Below are positions 9,516 through 18,357 of a stretch of 64,000 nt of DNA, piece by piece. Origin of the DNA: Adiantum capillus-veneris (taxonomy: Eukaryota > Streptophyta > Polypodiopsida > Polypodiales > Pteridaceae); contig CM043953.1 in assembly GCA_014529385.2 (NCBI GenBank), positions 72,421,872 to 72,485,871 on the forward strand. The letters are read 5' to 3'. The position numbers were made by a program, and so were the translations under genes. The notes below the pieces were generated by a model. That model was not told the origin of the DNA, ran no database searches, and saw only the letters and a list, made by a program, of their open reading frames with translations. How positions within the stretch are numbered: the stretch's first letter is position 1; every line of letters begins with the position of its first letter.

Positions 9516-10577
9516 GTGAAAGTGAAATCACAGTCCACAGAACAACAAGACCCCATAGACTTACACCCTGCACCCAATCATTTCAAATCCTACACCACCG
9601 AGGAGCATAAGATTGTGTATACAAAGGCTCCAAAACTTATCGATGGAAGTAATGGAGTCTATGATGGTCCAGTGATAGTTAAGAAAATAGAGTTAGCAGA
9701 CCCAGGAGAGGAGTCCAAACTTGTTTTCATTGCCCAAGGTCTGACAGAGACTGCACAATATGTACTTAAAGAACTTCTCAAGGAATTCAAGGATATATTT
9801 GCTTGGACATATCATGATATGAAAGGTGTTCCACCTTCCGTGGTGCAACACACAATCCCCATGAATAGCATGGCTAAACCAGCCCAGCAACGACCCTACC
9901 CAATGAATCCTAAGTATGCAAAGATTGTTCAAGAAGAGATTGAAAAGCTTGTCAAATGCGGATTCATATACCCTATTGAGCACTCAGAATGGGTGTCTCC
10001 AATAGTGATTGTGTCAAAAAAGAATGGGAAACTCAAAGTGTGCGTGGATCTCAAAAAGGTCAATGCCGCCACTAGGAGGGACCATTACCCCTTGCTATAT
10101 TCAGAACATGTGCTTGAAAGAGTTGCATGAAAGGAAGCTTATAGCTTTTTAGATGGGTACTCTGGATACAATCAAATCACGATTGCAATAGAGGACCAAG
10201 CTAAAACGGCTTTTATAACCTAATTTGGAGTGTTCCTATTTCGTGTCATGGCTTTTGGCTTAATCAATGCTTTGGCTACCTTCCAAAGATTAATAAACAG
10301 TGCTTTTAAAGAATATTTGAGGGAGTTTTGTGAAGCTTTCTTAGATGACCTTTGTGTTTATTCTTCTTGGAAAGAACATCTATCATGTTTACGAAAATTG
10401 TTTGAGAAGTGCAGATTGTATTGCATCTCCTTAAACCCTCAAATACCAAATTTGGGTTAAACATGGAGTCATTTTAGAGCATATAGTGTCCACAAATGGG
10501 ATTTCCATAGATGAGGAAAAAATTAAAGACTTTGTTGAATTGCCACCACCTACAACTATAAAGGAGTTAAAAGGTTC
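9516..10577 (+). pseudogene. Gypsy-1 reverse transcriptase
   Basis: The frame opens with an N-terminal extension, then the RT fingers EWVSPIVIVSKKNGK and VCVDLKKVNAATRRDHYP. After a TGA at 10127 come motif A (YSFLDGYSGYNQI), VMAFGLINALATFQRLI, and the catalytic FLDDLCVYS (about 10335-10365, a variant of YMDD). The connection region follows to 10560. Catalytic aspartates remain, but stops at 10127 and 10221 and frame changes near 10455 and 10575 kill it. It would copy element RNA into DNA. Confidence 0.93.
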
Positions 10578-11160
10578 ATGGGCCATGTTGGTTATTACCG
10601 ACGGTTTATTTTAAACTTTGCCGAGATAGCTCGTCCTTTGTACAAGCTTCTTATTGAGTTCCACTGGAGCACGGAGTGTGACCATGCTTATGAGTCATTG
10701 AAAAAGACCTTGACAAGCGCTCCCATTCTGCAAGTGCCCAATTGGAATGTAATTTTCCATGTGCATATTGATGCATCGAACTTTGCTATTGGGTGTGTTC
10801 TACCTCAACCAGGAGAACATAAATTGGACTACCCCATTAGCTTTGCAAGTCGTCGATTGAACGATGCCGAGAGAAACTACACCACTATAGAGCGGAAAGG
10901 TTTAGCTATGATTTACGCAGTGAAAAAATTTCGCTACTACCTTCTTGCCAACAAGTTTGTTTTCTATGTGGATCATCAAGCCTTGTTGTATCTAGTAAAT
11001 AAACCTTGTTCCATGGGAAGAATTACATGATGGTTGTTAATTCTCCTTGAGTTTGATTTTACCGCTGTGGTGAGACCTAGTAAAAGACATGTCATGGCGG
11101 GTCATTTGTCTCGCATACCCAATGGTGAAGCCCCTGCTAGAGTCGATGATGAATTGCCCG
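10578..11160 (+). pseudogene. Gypsy-1 RNase H
   Basis: MGHVGYYRRFILNFAEIARP begins the connection; the RNase H core then has VHIDASNFAIGCVL (first Asp), NYTTIERKGLAMIYAVKKFR (catalytic Glu) and YVDHQALLYL (Asp). An in-frame TGA at 11028 precedes the closing DRPSK/HVMAGHLSR segment. It would digest RNA in the RNA-DNA hybrid. I see no second archaeal-type RNase H in this copy. Confidence 0.9.
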
Positions 11161-12440
11161 ATACTTCCTTATTTCTAGTCGAGACCATGCCTAAATGGAG
11201 TGAGAAGATTGTGAACTTTCTAGTTAATGGTTTTCCACCCACAGAGCTTCGTAAGGATATAGCTCGAAAACTGTTAAAAGAATATGAACCTTATTCTCTC
11301 ATTGCAAGAACTATCTACAAGCTAGGGAAGGATGATATTCTTAGACGTTGTGCCCATGAGGATGAGTATTTATACATACTGCAAGAAGCCCACATGGATA
11401 TAGCCGGAGGACATTTCTCAGGGGAACTAACTGCTAGAAAGGTGTTGCAATTCAGGCTATTGGCGTCCTATCTTATTCAAGCATGCATCACTTTTTGCAA
11501 AAGGATGTGATGAATGCCAACGTTACAAGATCACACAACGAAAGGATAAGATGCCATTACATCCTGTTAAAGTGACTCAACCATTTGAAAAATGGGGTTT
11601 AGACTTTGTAGGCCCAATTAGTCCGACAGCTCGTAGCACTCAATCTCAATATATTATTGTTGCCACTGACTATGTGACAAAGTGGACGGAAGCCAGGGCG
11701 ACACGTAAGGCTGATGCAAGGTCAACTGCCAAGTTTCTCTTTGAGAACATTATTACAAGATTTGGTTGTCCCTTTGAGATTGTGAGTGACAATGGTACTC
11801 ATTTTATAACTGGAGTGATAAAGGAACTCATGACAAACTTCATGATAGCCCACCATAAGTCCACGCCTTATTATCCACAAGAAATGGCCAAGCTAAGAGC
11901 ACTAACAAGACCTTAATTTCCATCTTGACCAAAACAGTCGAAGCTCATCACACATATTGGGATTTGAAGCTGACATCAGCTCTATGGGCTTATCGTACTT
12001 CTTGCAAAGTTGCTATTAATTGTACACCATTCAAAATGGTATATGGCCAAGAAGCAGTTATGCCATTGGAGTTTATAATTCCTAGTCTGTGTGTAGCTTC
12101 ACAAGAAGGTTGGGATGGTAACCCTTTAGTTGAGCGCTTATATATCCTTAAGAGTTTAGATGAAGAAAGATAATTGGTTGTGCAAAATGCACTTGTGGAG
12201 AAAGATAGGAGGAAGAAATGGTTTGACCGTCATCTAAAGAACAAAGATATCAATGTTGGTGAGTGATAAAGTCCTTATGTATGGAGTGCAAAATGGGAAG
12301 AATAAGTTAAAATATGCGGGAAAAGGACCATATAGAGTATGTGAAATCACCCCACACAAGGTACCATTTTTGTGGAGACTCTTGATGGAGTTGAAACCAT
12401 TGGATTCCTCAATAGAGAAAATTTAAAAGATATTATGATC
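11161..12440 (+). pseudogene. Gypsy-1 integrase
   Basis: The zinc-binding domain is visible (HMDIAGGHFSGELTARKVLQ, then after a frame change CDECQRY, about 11395-11525). The core follows: WGLDFVGPISPTA (first Asp, about 11600) and IVSDNGTHF (second Asp, about 11790). The third position reads GQAK rather than the usual GQAE (about 11890), in a shifted frame. The C-terminal part continues with LTSALWAYRTSCK and a beta-rich tail to about 12440, again with frame changes. This copy lacks the catalytic Glu. Confidence 0.9.
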
Positions 12441-12599
12441 CTTTAAGCCAAGAGGAGCTACATACCATCCATGAAAAAAAGACAGCCAAGGCATAAGCAG
12501 AGTTGAAGAAGATACAAGCTCAAAATGAAGCTAAGGAGTGACAAAAATGCATAAGATGCCAATGAGAGGCCAACCTTGGAGTTACACATGCATTTCATG

Positions 12600-13120
12600 T
12601 TAAAACATAGGATGATTGGTTGGACTCTGACACACCTCTACGATACCCTATTGAACTAAATAGCGCCTATAAGAAAGTGCTATATAACGCCTTGTTAGAC
12701 ACGGGTGCTAAATATATATGTTGTCATATGGGGTGTGGTGTCAGCTATGAAAGTCATCCCTATATGAGGTACTATTCAAGTCAAGGGTTTCAACAAGAAA
12801 AAAACTACGATTTTTGGTATCTGGCACACTTCTGTCAGTTATGACAACGGCATTGTAGCTCAAGACTTTTTGGTCATGCCTATTGGAACTATGGAAGGTC
12901 ATATAAACCTAGGACGCACGTGGATGATAGTGACCAAATGCACTATTGGTTGGGGAACAAGGAGTGTCACAACGCAGAAACAACCTCTTAGCCCTGTCAC
13001 TCAAGCCATAGTCCCTAAGATATTACCTCCTGAGGAAATAAAACCAAAAACAATGCATGTCAAGGAGGTTGAACCATATATCCCTATAGCCCAACTCTCT
13101 AAAGCTTCAACTTCTAGTTG
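12600..13120 (+). pseudogene. Gypsy-1 second retropepsin-like ORF, downstream of integrase
   Basis: After integrase, the plus strand encodes VLYNALLDTGAKYICCH (about 12677-12728), which has the DTGA signature of an aspartic protease. Across a frame change near 12800 it continues with GIVAQDFLVMPIGTMEG and HINLGRTWMIVTK (about 12848-12940), which matches the second half of retropepsins (the hydrophobic ILGRxW segment). The frame stays open to 13118 with a Pro/Lys/Glu-rich tail. The canonical protease is at 7933-8710, so this is a second one in an unusual place. Function is unknown; a duplicated or captured protease, or part of a 3' accessory ORF, are the options. Confidence 0.6.
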
Positions 13121-13812
13121 AAACAAAGCTTGAGACACACAAGACACATCCTAATATAGCAAAGAAAACAAAGAAGTGGGTCCCTAAAGCTTCTTTAGCG
13201 ACCATGGCTGATGCTAAAAAACAGGAGCCTTTTAAGAAACACCCCACTCGCTCCCGTAAATGTAAGAAATAGTTGCATTGGATTCCTAAACGACTATTGG
13301 AAGCCCAAGGCTACTATCAAGGAAATGATCAAATATGGGTGCCAAAACATAAATTGTGTTCTTACCTATCACCTGACCCATGTGAGTCAAATCCTGTGAC
13401 GACAAGGCTGATGGAAGATCGTGGGAAAGGAAAAACCACAGAACACTATACACCGGATCCGGAGCTAGTATGGGTTCCCAAGCGAGAAAGGCTTGTTTCT
13501 CTCAGCTCGACCATAGAAAAAATGAATGAAGCTTCTTGCTCTTCATGTAGTTCCTATACAGAAATAGAAGCTTCGACACAACCGACACCTACCATTGTAC
13601 ATATCCATACAAACAAGAAAGAGTTTTCACCTCTCGTTGTAAGTTCACCACCTACAACAATGTTGCAAATCAAATCATGGGAGAGTACCTTACCACCCTT
13701 GCAACTAAATGAAATGCCTAGGATGGTCAAAAACTATTGGTCAAAGTTTTCACCCAAGACAACTTGGAACAATTGGTTTCAAAAGGTGATGACATCATTC
13801 CAAAAGGTATGA
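13121..13812 (+). pseudogene. Gypsy-1 3' accessory ORF with WxPK repeats
   Basis: The longest open part (13273-13812, 179 codons) plus the preceding 150 bp in a compatible reading encode four copies of a short motif: KKWVPKA (about 13172), LHWIPKRL (13273), QIWVPKHK (13327) and LVWVPKRE (13465). The tail is Ser/Thr/Pro-rich and ends just before the polypurine tract. I do not recognise the family. No signal peptide or membrane segment is evident, so an envelope protein is not supported. It may form one ORF with the second protease-like domain upstream. Confidence 0.5.
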
Positions 13813-13820
13813 TCTACCCA

Positions 13821-13833
13821 AAGAAGGGGGGAG
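13821..13833 (+). promoter_or_regulatory. Gypsy-1 polypurine tract
   Basis: AAGAAGGGGGGAG lies directly before TGTTTGCTGAC. A purine run of this kind before TG marks the start of a 3' LTR. Confidence 0.85.
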
Positions 13834-13912
13834 TGTTTGCTGACATTCATCATTCACTCACTCCCCTCTTAACCTTCCTCCCTAAACTCTCAATCTCCGA
13901 TCTTAGGAAATG

Positions 13913-13922
13913 TATATATAAA
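13913..13922 (+). promoter_or_regulatory. TATA box of Gypsy-1 LTR
   Basis: TATATATAAA lies about 80 bp into the LTR, the usual U3 position, and about 190 bp before the start codon of the acidic ORF. Confidence 0.55.
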
Positions 13923-14111
13923 GCCTTATACTCACAAAACAAAAATAAAAAAATAAAAAAAGAGCAAGAGCCACCAAACAAAAATCTGGAGACTTACGAG
14001 TTCTATATATAACACAAAATCATAAAAACACATTATGCACAAAGAATTGACCTTTTGACATGACCCTTATAATATTTGCACTCTAACCATCATCTATCTG
14101 TGTGTACAGAC

Positions 14112-14537
14112 ATGGCTAGTACGATAGAGTCATCCACTCCTACCTTGGGTGAGAGGTACCCTCTTTACTTTGCACAAGTGTTTCACATAGTCTACCTGGT
14201 GCTTACATATGAATGGGATTTGGTAGATACGCTAGCATGTGAGAGGAATTTCGAGGAGTTAGAATGGCTGATACGTCTCTTGACCACGACTGCTCCATAC
14301 TTAGTAGAGGACGTCTCTCCGATTGCACAAACTTACCCTCTTGACCAAGATGACTATAGACGTCTAGTGATATTCTTAGTGAAAATTTGTGCCTCTAACG
14401 ATGAGGAAGAGTTATATGATTACACGGATGGCACATATGGTCTCACAAATGATGACTTCGTTTTTCTTGATGATGACGAGGATAAGGGTTTAGCCTTAGT
14501 GTTCCCCCCCAATATCTACAATGTCCTATTCCCTTGA
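14112..14537 (+). CDS. Acidic 141-residue ORF behind the Gypsy-1 LTR promoter
   Basis: An intact frame begins MASTIESSTPTLGERYPLYF and ends PPNIYNVLFP. An in-frame ATG exists 36 bp further up (14076), but the ATGGCT start fits plant initiation better. The protein has a hydrophobic, helix-like first half (FAQVFHIVYLVLTYEW; ELEWLIRLLTTTAPYL) and a very acidic C-terminal half (NDEEELYDYTD; FLDDDEDKG). No transmembrane segment of full length and no known domain are recognised. It is the only long undamaged frame near this otherwise broken element. It may be an LTR-borne ORF, a flanking gene fragment or chance. Confidence 0.4.
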   Translation: MASTIESSTPTLGERYPLYFAQVFHIVYLVLTYEWDLVDTLACERNFEELEWLIRLLTTTAPYLVEDVSPIAQTYPLDQDDYRRLVIFLVKICASNDEEELYDYTDGTYGLTNDDFVFLDDDEDKGLALVFPPNIYNVLFP

Positions 14538-15059
14538 CTATGCAAATAATTAGGTTAGGGTTCCTTATGTTGTTTGATTGTGTTCAATAAGGGTTGGTGC
14601 CTCTTCTCACTAAGGTGCCTCTTAGAGGTATTCTTTGTATTTTCTAGTATGTATGTGAACGTGTTGCTGTTGTTATGATTTGGACTTTCATGGAATCTTT
14701 CTCTCATTCAGTCTTCAAATCAAGCACGATCATCAACACAAACAAGTATTTCTTGACCATTAGCATTTGCCTCCTGTCTTTGTTTTTGCAACCATGATTA
14801 TCTGCTTTAAACGTGATTGGTAGCATAATATTCCGCACATTTGCTTAGATTAAACATTAGATTCTATATAATTTTTTGTCATAATACCTTGTCTATGTTT
14901 CAGAATCAAACAGTCTGACTAAGCTAGTTTGACCAAGTTAGGAGTTAGAAATCTTCTTTTAATACCATGGGGAATGCCTTCCTAATAATCAATGTTACTT
15001 TAGGTTCTTGATCCGATTTAGGCAGCATTGTGTGCAATGTACTAGGGCTTTCTAGTGGA

Positions 15060-15308
15060 CTTAGTCCCTATTGACCTTTAGCTTAAGTATTATAAAGGGA
15101 GTTTACTAGGTGATCACCGATGAGAGGCGCACCACTTATCTTATTTTTTCAGTAGTTTTGTAACGACTAGCAACTGTGGGCGTCCATGTGTAAATGGGCC
15201 AAACTCTTATAAAAGGTCCATTTGACCTAAAAATCCTCATTCTCTGAGGTGTAAGCTAAGAAGTGCTCTTGCTCCATCTCTGTCTCCTTCTCCTTCATGT
15301 GCTCAAAG

Positions 15309-15387
<79 letters not shown>

Positions 15388-15964
15388 TGTATGTGATCAA
15401 GCATTACGGCAGCATTGTCGCTGGCAAGGTGGTTGAGCGCAGCATCGACGGAAGCTCCTTCTTCTTCACAACACAGGATCCTTCACGACGGAAGCATTGA
15501 GCGGTGAGTGACACACCCCTACCCCCTTGAGCTTGCTAGGCTCTTCTAGCTGTGTGTTTGCAGCCTTTTGAGGCTCGCACACATTGCACAGGCAAGTTCT
15601 GAGCTTCAACACATACGACAAAGCATACAGGCCTCAAACTTTTGGCACCAAATATGTCAGTAATAAAATTAAGTACTAACTCCATAAGAGGTGCCATGGA
15701 GTTTAGGGGCTATAATTTTAAGCCATTCTCTTGCAATATTTCTCTCTTTATTCTCTTATGCTAAGCTGTGTGCAAAAATTGTGTCTCCATCTTCTTCTCT
15801 TAAAGGCTATCGCTATCATATCTATTCTTTTGTGTATGTGTGTATGGTGTCCTTGTCTATTTGTGTGTACTTGGTCAAGGGAGAGATGGTGAGAGCTTTG
15901 ATGGTCGTGTGTGTGTGTGTGAGGAAAGTTGAAGAATTAGCACCCGTTGTCCGACCTCCCATCA
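15060..15964 (+). repeat. Element E 5' LTR (left end approximate)
   Basis: The right end is set by a primer site starting at 15966. Within it are a TATA-like TATAAAA at 15208-15214, a (GT)n tract at 15309-15336 and a (GA)n tract at 15343-15384, a layout seen in other LTRs here. The left border is a guess. No partner LTR is seen. Confidence 0.45.
15309..15384. repeat. (GT)n and (GA)n microsatellites
   Basis: GT tract at 15309-15336 and GA tract at 15343-15384, separated by ATGCTT. Confidence 0.95.
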
Positions 15965-15965
15965 A

Positions 15966-15976
15966 TGGTATCAGAG
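15966..15976 (+). promoter_or_regulatory. Element E primer-binding site
   Basis: TGGTATCAGAG matches the initiator Met tRNA complement used by many plant LTR elements and lies just after a CCCATCA LTR-like end. Confidence 0.6.
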
Positions 15977-17408
15977 TGAAGGCTTGCCGCAATCAAAAAC
16001 GTAATTTCAACTTTTTGAAAAGGAAACCAAATTGGCAATAACAGATTTGTAATTTAAAATTCAATTGATGTATATTTGGCAAATTATCCATAAAATTGCA
16101 GTTATTGGCAATCATAAACAAAGAACTTGCGAGGAAACGAGAAGAAGAAGCTTTTGAAGAAACTTGATGTAATCAGTGATCAAGATCCGACGTTGGAGTG
16201 TTTTGAGAGAGCTCAAGGGGAGCCGATTTCAGGTTGGGTAGATAAAGAAGAGACAAAGGCCTCAAATTTGGCTCAGGAAAGAAACTGACAAATTCTTGGA
16301 AGGGCGTCGTAGGGCTTACAAAGAGCAAGGAGTGATTTCTAACTATCCAAATCCACAGGAACAAGTCGGCTCTAAGATTGTAAGGCTTGAAATACTTAAT
16401 CAAGAAATCTTGACCTTAAGATGGAATTGTAGGTAGTCAAGAGGAGATTGAAATTTCACTCCAAGTAATATTCTTTGCAAACGAGGTGGACCAATCATCC
16501 ACCAAAACTTTCCCATTACAAACCATTGGTTGTTTTTTTGCGCCTTTGTGCTCGATGAATGTTGTGGGAACAACATCCTATACACAACGAGGCCAGCAAG
16601 TTGGCCTCCACCAAATTGATGTCTATCATCATCAAACAAGTTGCCCCTGTCATGAAGACATTTCCCCCATCTTACTCTCTGCCAAGAAACCTTTATATAG
16701 GTCGCCCTCGTCCATTCTTCCCACAACACTATCTTTCCCTCTGTCTCTACTCATTGCCATACATTATTTTCACACTTTTGGTTAAGCCTTAATTCATTCA
16801 TTTAACCCTTTTGGTCAGCAACCCCCCATTGCATGCCCAACAAATTAAACCACGGGCACTTACTCTTAAAGGTGAAATCACCCCTCGAAGCTGAAAAAAA
16901 CAAAAAATAATATACTCACTCTACCATGGCCACCAACAAAACCGAGAGCCATTATAATTTATCTTCTTCAATACTTGCTACCAAAACCCTTTCAGTGATT
17001 ATAAAGTCCCGTACTTATTTAAATTTTCCCCATTTGTAAATGATGCAAGCTCTTAAAAACACACATAGGTGATCTCTGAAGTTAAACCGTGATGATCGAT
17101 TCCTATCCATATTAAACAGGCATCATGTCAATTGATACCTATAACTGAGGAAGGGAGTTTAGACTCCAAAAATTCAATTTTATCAAATAACGACATGCTC
17201 AATAGATCATCGATTTCAACTTTACTTTTGTATGACACATGTGGATTGGTCGTCATCACCGATCTTATAGCTAAATAAAAATCATTTTGTTTATCTTTAT
17301 CTTCTCATTGCTTGCATACCAATCACACGCACACACATATATATATAGGTGTGTATGTATATTCATATATAAAGCCATTATATCTTTAAAAAAGAAGAAA
17401 AAGAAAGC
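15977..17408. other. Element E interior / unassigned sequence
   Basis: After the primer site, positions 16230-16435 can be read as a Lys/Arg/Glu-rich peptide (KETDKFLEGRRRAYKEQG) with no family match that I recognise. The rest, AT-rich to 17408, shows short frames only. Confidence 0.35.
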
Positions 17409-17834
17409 ATGCCATCATGGCTCATCTTCCATAGCCACAACCAATTGTTGAATAGATCACAAAACTTGCAACAATCACTTGCATGTGAGTGCATGCGAAG
17501 ACGAGTCATGCACGCTACACGCGTCAAAATCACACTCGCTCCAAAGCAGAACAAAATTAGTAAAAATGCTTTCACTTTCAAAAAATGTGATGCCACTAAA
17601 GATGCTAGCACTGTCTTGGCATGGGTTATTCAATTAGACGGCTACTTTCATGACGATGACTTCCATGAACATGACAAGGTGAAAATCACCTCACTAGTAG
17701 TGCTTCACTATGGTGAAATGCCACCAAACAAAATGGTAGACGGCCACGTACTTGGCATGCATTTAAGAAGAAGTTTTTGTCCCACTTCTTATCCACACAA
17801 CATAAAGCTAAAGCACGCTGCTAGTGCGATTTAA
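17409..17834 (+). pseudogene. gag-like fragment, element E or another element
   Basis: A 141-codon frame contains KDASTVLAWVIQLDGYFHD and HEHDKVKITSLVVLHYGEM, which resembles the Gypsy-type retrotransposon gag pattern (a region of the form AxxWLxQLxxYF followed by EKVKxASLxLxG). The expected following Trp-rich block is not present. No RT or integrase follows before 18199. The assignment is tentative. Confidence 0.35.
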
Positions 17835-18193
17835 TTTGTTAAGGTAGAAATGAAGATGTACATGCCTAACTGATCATTGTTGGAATCGTCTCATTCAATT
17901 GCAAGGCGTTGAATATGTCAGCCACAAGAAACTAAAGCAAAAGTACATAATAGGGTTAGCACTTCAGATCAGGGAACACAAAGTTTCCTTTATTGTCTTC
18001 TTAAAGAAGATATCAAAGAAAACTCTGCAGCAAAGGAAGACCATCTTCACCAAGAAATGTATTAAGGGAGACCAAAAAGCATGGCCCATAGAGCGATATA
18101 ACTAGAGCATCTAATTAGATAGTTTAGTTGTGAGTTGCTTCTTCATTATCATCTTCGTCATCACTACTCCGTCCCTTCTGTTTTATAATAGCA
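17835..18193. other. Unassigned sequence left of the short-LTR element
   Basis: One 68-codon Lys-rich frame at 17899-18105 has no recognisable motif. The target duplication of the next element begins at 18194. Confidence 0.4.
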
Positions 18194-18198
18194 CTTGA

Positions 18199-18342
18199 TG
18201 AAAGGACCAAGGGGACTAGAACATGCTCATCACCACCCAACCATGCCCTATATAGGCCCTTGGCCTTCTAAATATAGAAACCCCCTTGACTGCATGTCCG
18301 TCCTGGCCCTTGGTCGTAACTGGTCCTACCATTGTCTTGACA
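18199..18342 (-). repeat. Short-LTR element, 3' LTR
   Basis: 144 bp, TG...CA. It contains CTATATAGG at 18248-18256, a self-complementary TATA-like core. Confidence 0.88.
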
Positions 18343-18357
18343 TTACTCTCCCCTTGG
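18343..18357 (-). promoter_or_regulatory. Short-LTR element, polypurine tract
   Basis: Minus-strand CCAAGGGGAGAGTAA directly precedes the TG start of the 3' LTR. Confidence 0.85.

Larger units (their letters stand above)
7396..13833 (+). mobile_element. Gypsy-1, Athila/Tat-like Ty3/Gypsy element, 5'-truncated
   Basis: In plus orientation the order is gag remnant, protease, RT, RNase H, integrase, then about 1.2 kb of extra coding-like sequence, a polypurine tract and a 3' LTR at 13834. The integrase-last order is Ty3/Gypsy. The RT and protease resemble those of Gypsy-3. The 5' LTR, leader and most of gag are absent; the left border at about 7396 abuts Copia-B. Many frameshifts and in-frame stops show an old copy. 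Confidence 0.92.
13834..15050 (+). repeat. Gypsy-1 3' LTR (right end not located)
   Basis: It begins TGTTTGCTGACATTC after the polypurine tract. A TATA box, TATATATAAA, lies at 13913-13922. The end cannot be fixed because no partner LTR is in the window; the LTR could stop near 14050 or run as far as element E at about 15060. An acidic ORF at 14112-14537 lies within or just beyond it. Confidence 0.55.

Noticed and set aside
13121-13812. Envelope protein of an endogenous retrovirus-like element in Gypsy-1
   Set aside because: The 3' accessory region has no signal peptide, membrane segment or furin-like site; it looks like a protease-like domain plus a WxPK-repeat region.
16173-16792. Several overlapping frames of 76-109 codons on both strands
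   Set aside because: No frame shows a domain, splice context or bias; the two strands are open equally.
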